Of a DNA stretch of 8,863 nt, positions 8,001 through 8,863 are shown piece after piece. Each line of letters begins with the position of its first letter. Within the stretch, counting starts at the first letter, position 1. The translations under genes were made by a program, and so were the position numbers. The DNA comes from SAT2750 sp964476375 (GTDB lineage Bacteria; Planctomycetota; Planctomycetia; Pirellulales; Pirellulaceae). The notes beneath the pieces were generated by a model. It ran no database searches, was not told the DNA's origin, and saw nothing but the letters and a program-made list of their open reading frames with translations. The stretch covers positions 1-8,863 of the forward strand of contig CAYYZW010000212.1 of assembly GCA_964476375.1 (NCBI GenBank), written 5' to 3'.

Positions 8001-8111
8001 CGCCGCCCCTGGCCCATGCCGGGCTGGCTCTTTCGCCGGCAGCGTTGAGAGGGCTGGAAGAAGGAACAGCGTCAGCAGGAAAAGGACGTGGGATTTCATT
8101 TTTGTTTCCAT
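5043..8111 (-). CDS. Exported fusion protein: CBM9-like domain, PQQ sugar-dehydrogenase propeller and diheme c-type cytochrome module
   Basis: This is a 1,022-residue secreted protein. Residues 1-27 form a signal peptide (KSH, a leucine-rich core, then LPAKEPA). Residues 40-260 resemble a family-9 carbohydrate-binding/DOMON-like beta-sandwich, with ITLDGKGDEAAWDRA and TWHNDVFELFF. Residues 290-640 are a glucose/sorbosone dehydrogenase-type six-bladed propeller that would hold PQQ: NGHNGAALTFGHDG with candidate catalytic H412, YVTSGDG, AYGFRNPWR, GQDLWEQ, GANYGWSVYEG and YIYGDYSTGKIW. Residues 660-1015 match the HNE_0200/SO2930-type diheme cytochrome module, with heme sites C798-M-T-C-H802 and C920-A-Q-C-H924 and a candidate axial M987 (GQMPQL). 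The protein probably oxidises a bound sugar or polyol in the periplasm or at the surface and passes electrons to its own hemes. The start is either 8111 or the internal ATG at 8099 (MKSHVLF), which has GGAAAC upstream; both keep the signal peptide. Confidence 0.87.
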   Translation of the reverse strand: METKMKSHVLFLLTLFLLPALSTLPAKEPARHGPGAASYTCRWTTQPITLDGKGDEAAWDRADQIESFRVPWRQDQAPQTRTQARLLWDRTYLYFLADMEDHDLFADVVTHDGTTWHNDVFELFFKPSTQHDGYYEFQVNAAGTMMDMFIPQRTKTLFVDNVQKGDFHLATRVVLRGSLNQRNDRDEGWQVEGRIPWTDFRSAGGRPVSGETWRFALCRYDYDNEFPEPDLSTSAPLTKKDYHQHEHYGQLHFAGPDRDETGTYGLAPFEPVTTSRVAGSPEPPLPYRVVRTLPQLELTNPVYVEKEPGSQRLFVIDQHPSSGKQRVGRTSGDPASDQVETLLETGDVAYSLAFHPDYETNGYFYMARSGPPGADGYDKQVRVTRYTVAPGATGGVVEGSSLEIIQWGSNGHNGAALTFGHDGMLYVTSGDGTSDSDTNLTGQGMDHLLAKLLRIDVDHPDEGAAYSVPPDNPFVDLEGARPETWAYGFRNPWRVTTDSRTGHIWVAQNGQDLWEQAYLVERGANYGWSVYEGSHPFYLNRKRGPTPIRKPTLEHPHLEARSLTGGIVYYGKKFPELEGAYIYGDYSTGKIWAARHDGNELLWHREVADTTLQIVGFGADSQGELLIVDYQAGKKGGFYTFEANQGSRKNSRFPQRLSRSGLFQSVRNHQLHPGAIPYEVNAPLWSDGAVKSRYVVLTSPEDRIGFSADGNWSFPEGTVLVKSFALEMEEGNVASRRWIETRFLLYEQGEWVGYSYQWNEQQTDGRLVAREGAEQVFRIQTPEGVRQQSWNYPSRTECMTCHSRAANYVLGLKTRQLNRDFDYGNVVDNQLLSFERLGVLQVDWVGQAGAVLRAERQQAGEKEELIVKHVNQLSQAPSQRTPGSSTMLPHAPAYYSRLADPYNDAHPLEDRVMAYLESNCAQCHVAAGGGNAQMNLLSSVGLSGMKIVNVKPLHDTFGLKDPLLVAPGDPGRSGLLERLSRRGKGQMPQLSTNLVDEDAVSLLREWIQQLATDPEMGAGSSK

Positions 8112-8216
8112 GGAGTTTTCGATTATCGCGAATGATCATGATAAAAAGAGACGCTGCCGATTGCCAATCCGCCGCTTCGTGTACCACGTTCACTGGCGAC
8201 AACACACCCAGCACTT
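8112..8216. other. Intergenic leader upstream of the sugar dehydrogenase fusion gene
   Basis: This 105-bp gap lies between the stop of the small membrane protein gene and the dehydrogenase start. It holds the REP-like palindrome listed separately, two overlapping perfect 8-bp palindromes (ATGATCAT at 8132-8139 and ATCATGAT at 8135-8142), and a minus-strand GATAAT hexamer about 10 nt before the 8111 ATG. That hexamer could be a -10 box, which would favour the 8099 start, but no good -35 box is present. The gap suggests the dehydrogenase is transcribed separately from the upstream pair. Confidence 0.4.
8150..8178. repeat. REP-like interspersed imperfect palindrome
   Basis: The core GCCGATTGCCAATCCGC (8156-8172) is an inverted repeat around base 8164 with one C-C mismatch. 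Pairing continues outward with mismatches to about 8150 and 8178. Translations across it read like ADCQSAAS and GGLAIGS. From memory, peptides of this kind (QSAA/QSAL and LAIG) recur in spurious ORFs of Verrucomicrobia and Planctomycetes because of dispersed palindromic repeats. Only one copy is visible here, so calling it a repeat rests on recollection rather than on counting. Confidence 0.45.
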
Positions 8217-8648
8217 TTAGGTCCGATTGCTGTTACCAGGTCCCTGTCTGTTGGCAGCACCCGGTGCCCACCACTGCATGACTCCCCGCACCAGGAGTGT
8301 GGTGCCGAGCGCCCCTCCAGCAAAAGCCGCTAACCAGGCCCCCAGCGAGAGGCCGGCCGTGAAGATCGCAGCCCCGCCGCCAAGGGAACCCAGCAGCCAG
8401 AGCGTGCCATAAAAGACATTTCTTCGAGCCTTGTCATCCTGTTTCTGCAGAAGGAACGCCGATAGCGTCTCCACCATCTGGTCGGCGTCCTCCTCATGAA
8501 TCCCTGCCCCGATAATCCCCTCGCGAATCTCGTCCATCGAGCGACCCCGGCGGTAGGAGAGTTCTGCCTCCGCATAGAGCTGGCTTACCAGTTCTGCCTC
8601 GGTCACATCCAGCTTCTCGGGTTCAACTTCTGGTTCTTGAGCCATCAC
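8217..8648 (-). CDS. Small two-helix membrane protein of unknown function
   Basis: The protein has 143 residues from GTG 8648, or 142 from the overlapping ATG 8645. I do not recognise a named family. Residues 1-20 are acidic and probably disordered. Residues 20-70 form soluble helices in which RRGRSMDEIREGIIGAGIHE resembles small three-helix modules that count an L-x-x-x-G-I turn. Basic KARRN (73-77) then precedes two hydrophobic segments, about 79-100 and 104-125, with glycine-rich cores (LGGGAAIF, AFAGGALGT), and a WW at 126-127 marks the interface. The tail is short and polar. The soluble part should face the cytoplasm by the positive-inside rule. The start overlaps the stop of the PhyH-family gene upstream, so the two are almost certainly co-translated. 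The ribosome site is weak, as expected for coupled reinitiation. Confidence 0.72.
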   Translation of the reverse strand: MMAQEPEVEPEKLDVTEAELVSQLYAEAELSYRRGRSMDEIREGIIGAGIHEEDADQMVETLSAFLLQKQDDKARRNVFYGTLWLLGSLGGGAAIFTAGLSLGAWLAAFAGGALGTTLLVRGVMQWWAPGAANRQGPGNSNRT

Positions 8649-8863
8649 GACGGAACCACTGGTGGATCACGGTTCACTCGCTCATGTTGCGACTTGAGCT
8701 GCGACTGGTAAAGGGCCAGGGTCTCGGCGTCCTTCTCGCAGCGGGCGGCGCGATAGACCGTCGCGTAGGCCCGACGCTGCCGGTTTTCAGAACGGTTGGG
8801 GTCCGCCCTGTGGATGAGCTGGCCATGGTGTGCCACCAGGTCACCCGGTTCCATCACCAGCGC
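8645..8863 (-). CDS. Phytanoyl-CoA dioxygenase (PhyH)-family oxygenase, C-terminal part
   Basis: The frame is open to the right edge (A-L before V-M-E-P-G-D-L), so only the last 72 residues are present and the start lies outside. EPGDLVAHHGQLIHRADPNR closely fits the C-terminal half of the PhyH double-stranded beta-helix. The histidine of LIHRAD (visible residue 18) is the expected distal Fe(II) ligand, and the arginine pair in RQRRAYATVY (visible residues 30-31) is where 2-oxoglutarate is bound. The HxD half of the iron site would be upstream and cannot be seen. The remaining 38 residues are a charged helix (KDAETLALYQSQLK) and a polar tail. The enzyme would hydroxylate an unknown small molecule in the cytoplasm. 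Its stop overlaps the start of the small membrane protein gene. Confidence 0.8.
   Translation of the reverse strand, partial: ALVMEPGDLVAHHGQLIHRADPNRSENRQRRAYATVYRAARCEKDAETLALYQSQLKSQHERVNRDPPVVPS

Noticed and set aside
5250..8048. Long plus-strand open frames of 259-289 codons opposite the sugar dehydrogenase gene (5250-6119, 6441-7220, 7227-8048).
   Set aside because: They mirror the codon bias of the minus-strand gene, whose protein shows clear domains and heme motifs. Their translations show no domains and no good ribosome sites.
8496..8711. Plus-strand 71-codon frame opposite the small membrane protein.
   Set aside because: It is antisense to the coupled gene pair and has no ribosome site or domain.
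1..8863. Possible CRISPR array, tRNA, transposase or prophage genes.
   Set aside because: Scanning found no regularly spaced direct repeats, no tRNA cloverleaf and no transposase or phage protein motifs.

Overview
The window (8,863 bp, GC-rich) looks like bacterial chromosome, most likely from the Planctomycetes-Verrucomicrobia-Chlamydiae superphylum. The signs are a large degenerate WD40-repeat protein with a TPR-like tail, a secreted sugar-dehydrogenase/c-type cytochrome fusion, a phytanoyl-CoA-dioxygenase-type oxygenase, and an interspersed palindrome whose spurious translation resembles repeats I recall from that superphylum. The assignment is inference from gene content. I see no phage, transposase, CRISPR, tRNA or rRNA.

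Layout. (1) Bases 2-2596, plus strand: a WD40 beta-propeller protein with a helical TPR-like C-terminus, open at the left window edge. In related organisms such tails often follow a Ser/Thr kinase, which would lie outside the window. (2) Bases 2593-3710, minus strand: a two-gene operon for a split thiamine-diphosphate (ThDP) decarboxylase of the sulfopyruvate/phosphonopyruvate decarboxylase type. The alpha (Pyr) subunit comes first and the beta (PP) subunit follows 17 nt later with its own GGAGG site. The beta stop and the WD40 stop share one palindromic CTAG. (3) Bases 3711-3908: a divergent intergenic region with a plausible promoter for the decarboxylase and two small dyads. (4) Bases 3909-5024, plus strand: a compact M29-family metallo-aminopeptidase with all expected metal-site residues. 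(5) Bases 5043-8111, minus strand: a 1,022-residue exported protein joining a CBM9-like domain, a PQQ sugar-dehydrogenase-type propeller and a diheme cytochrome module. (6) Bases 8112-8216: a short gap holding the REP-like palindrome. (7) Bases 8217-8648, minus strand: a small two-helix membrane protein, translationally coupled to (8) the C-terminal end of a PhyH-family Fe(II)/2-oxoglutarate oxygenase that runs off the right edge.

The strongest leads are the three-domain sugar dehydrogenase/cytochrome fusion, which suggests self-contained carbohydrate binding, oxidation and electron transfer outside the cytoplasm, and the orphan split decarboxylase, whose substrate the visible neighbourhood does not reveal. 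The rest looks like ordinary chromosome for this kind of bacterium. I do not see a demonstrable new defence or mobile system.
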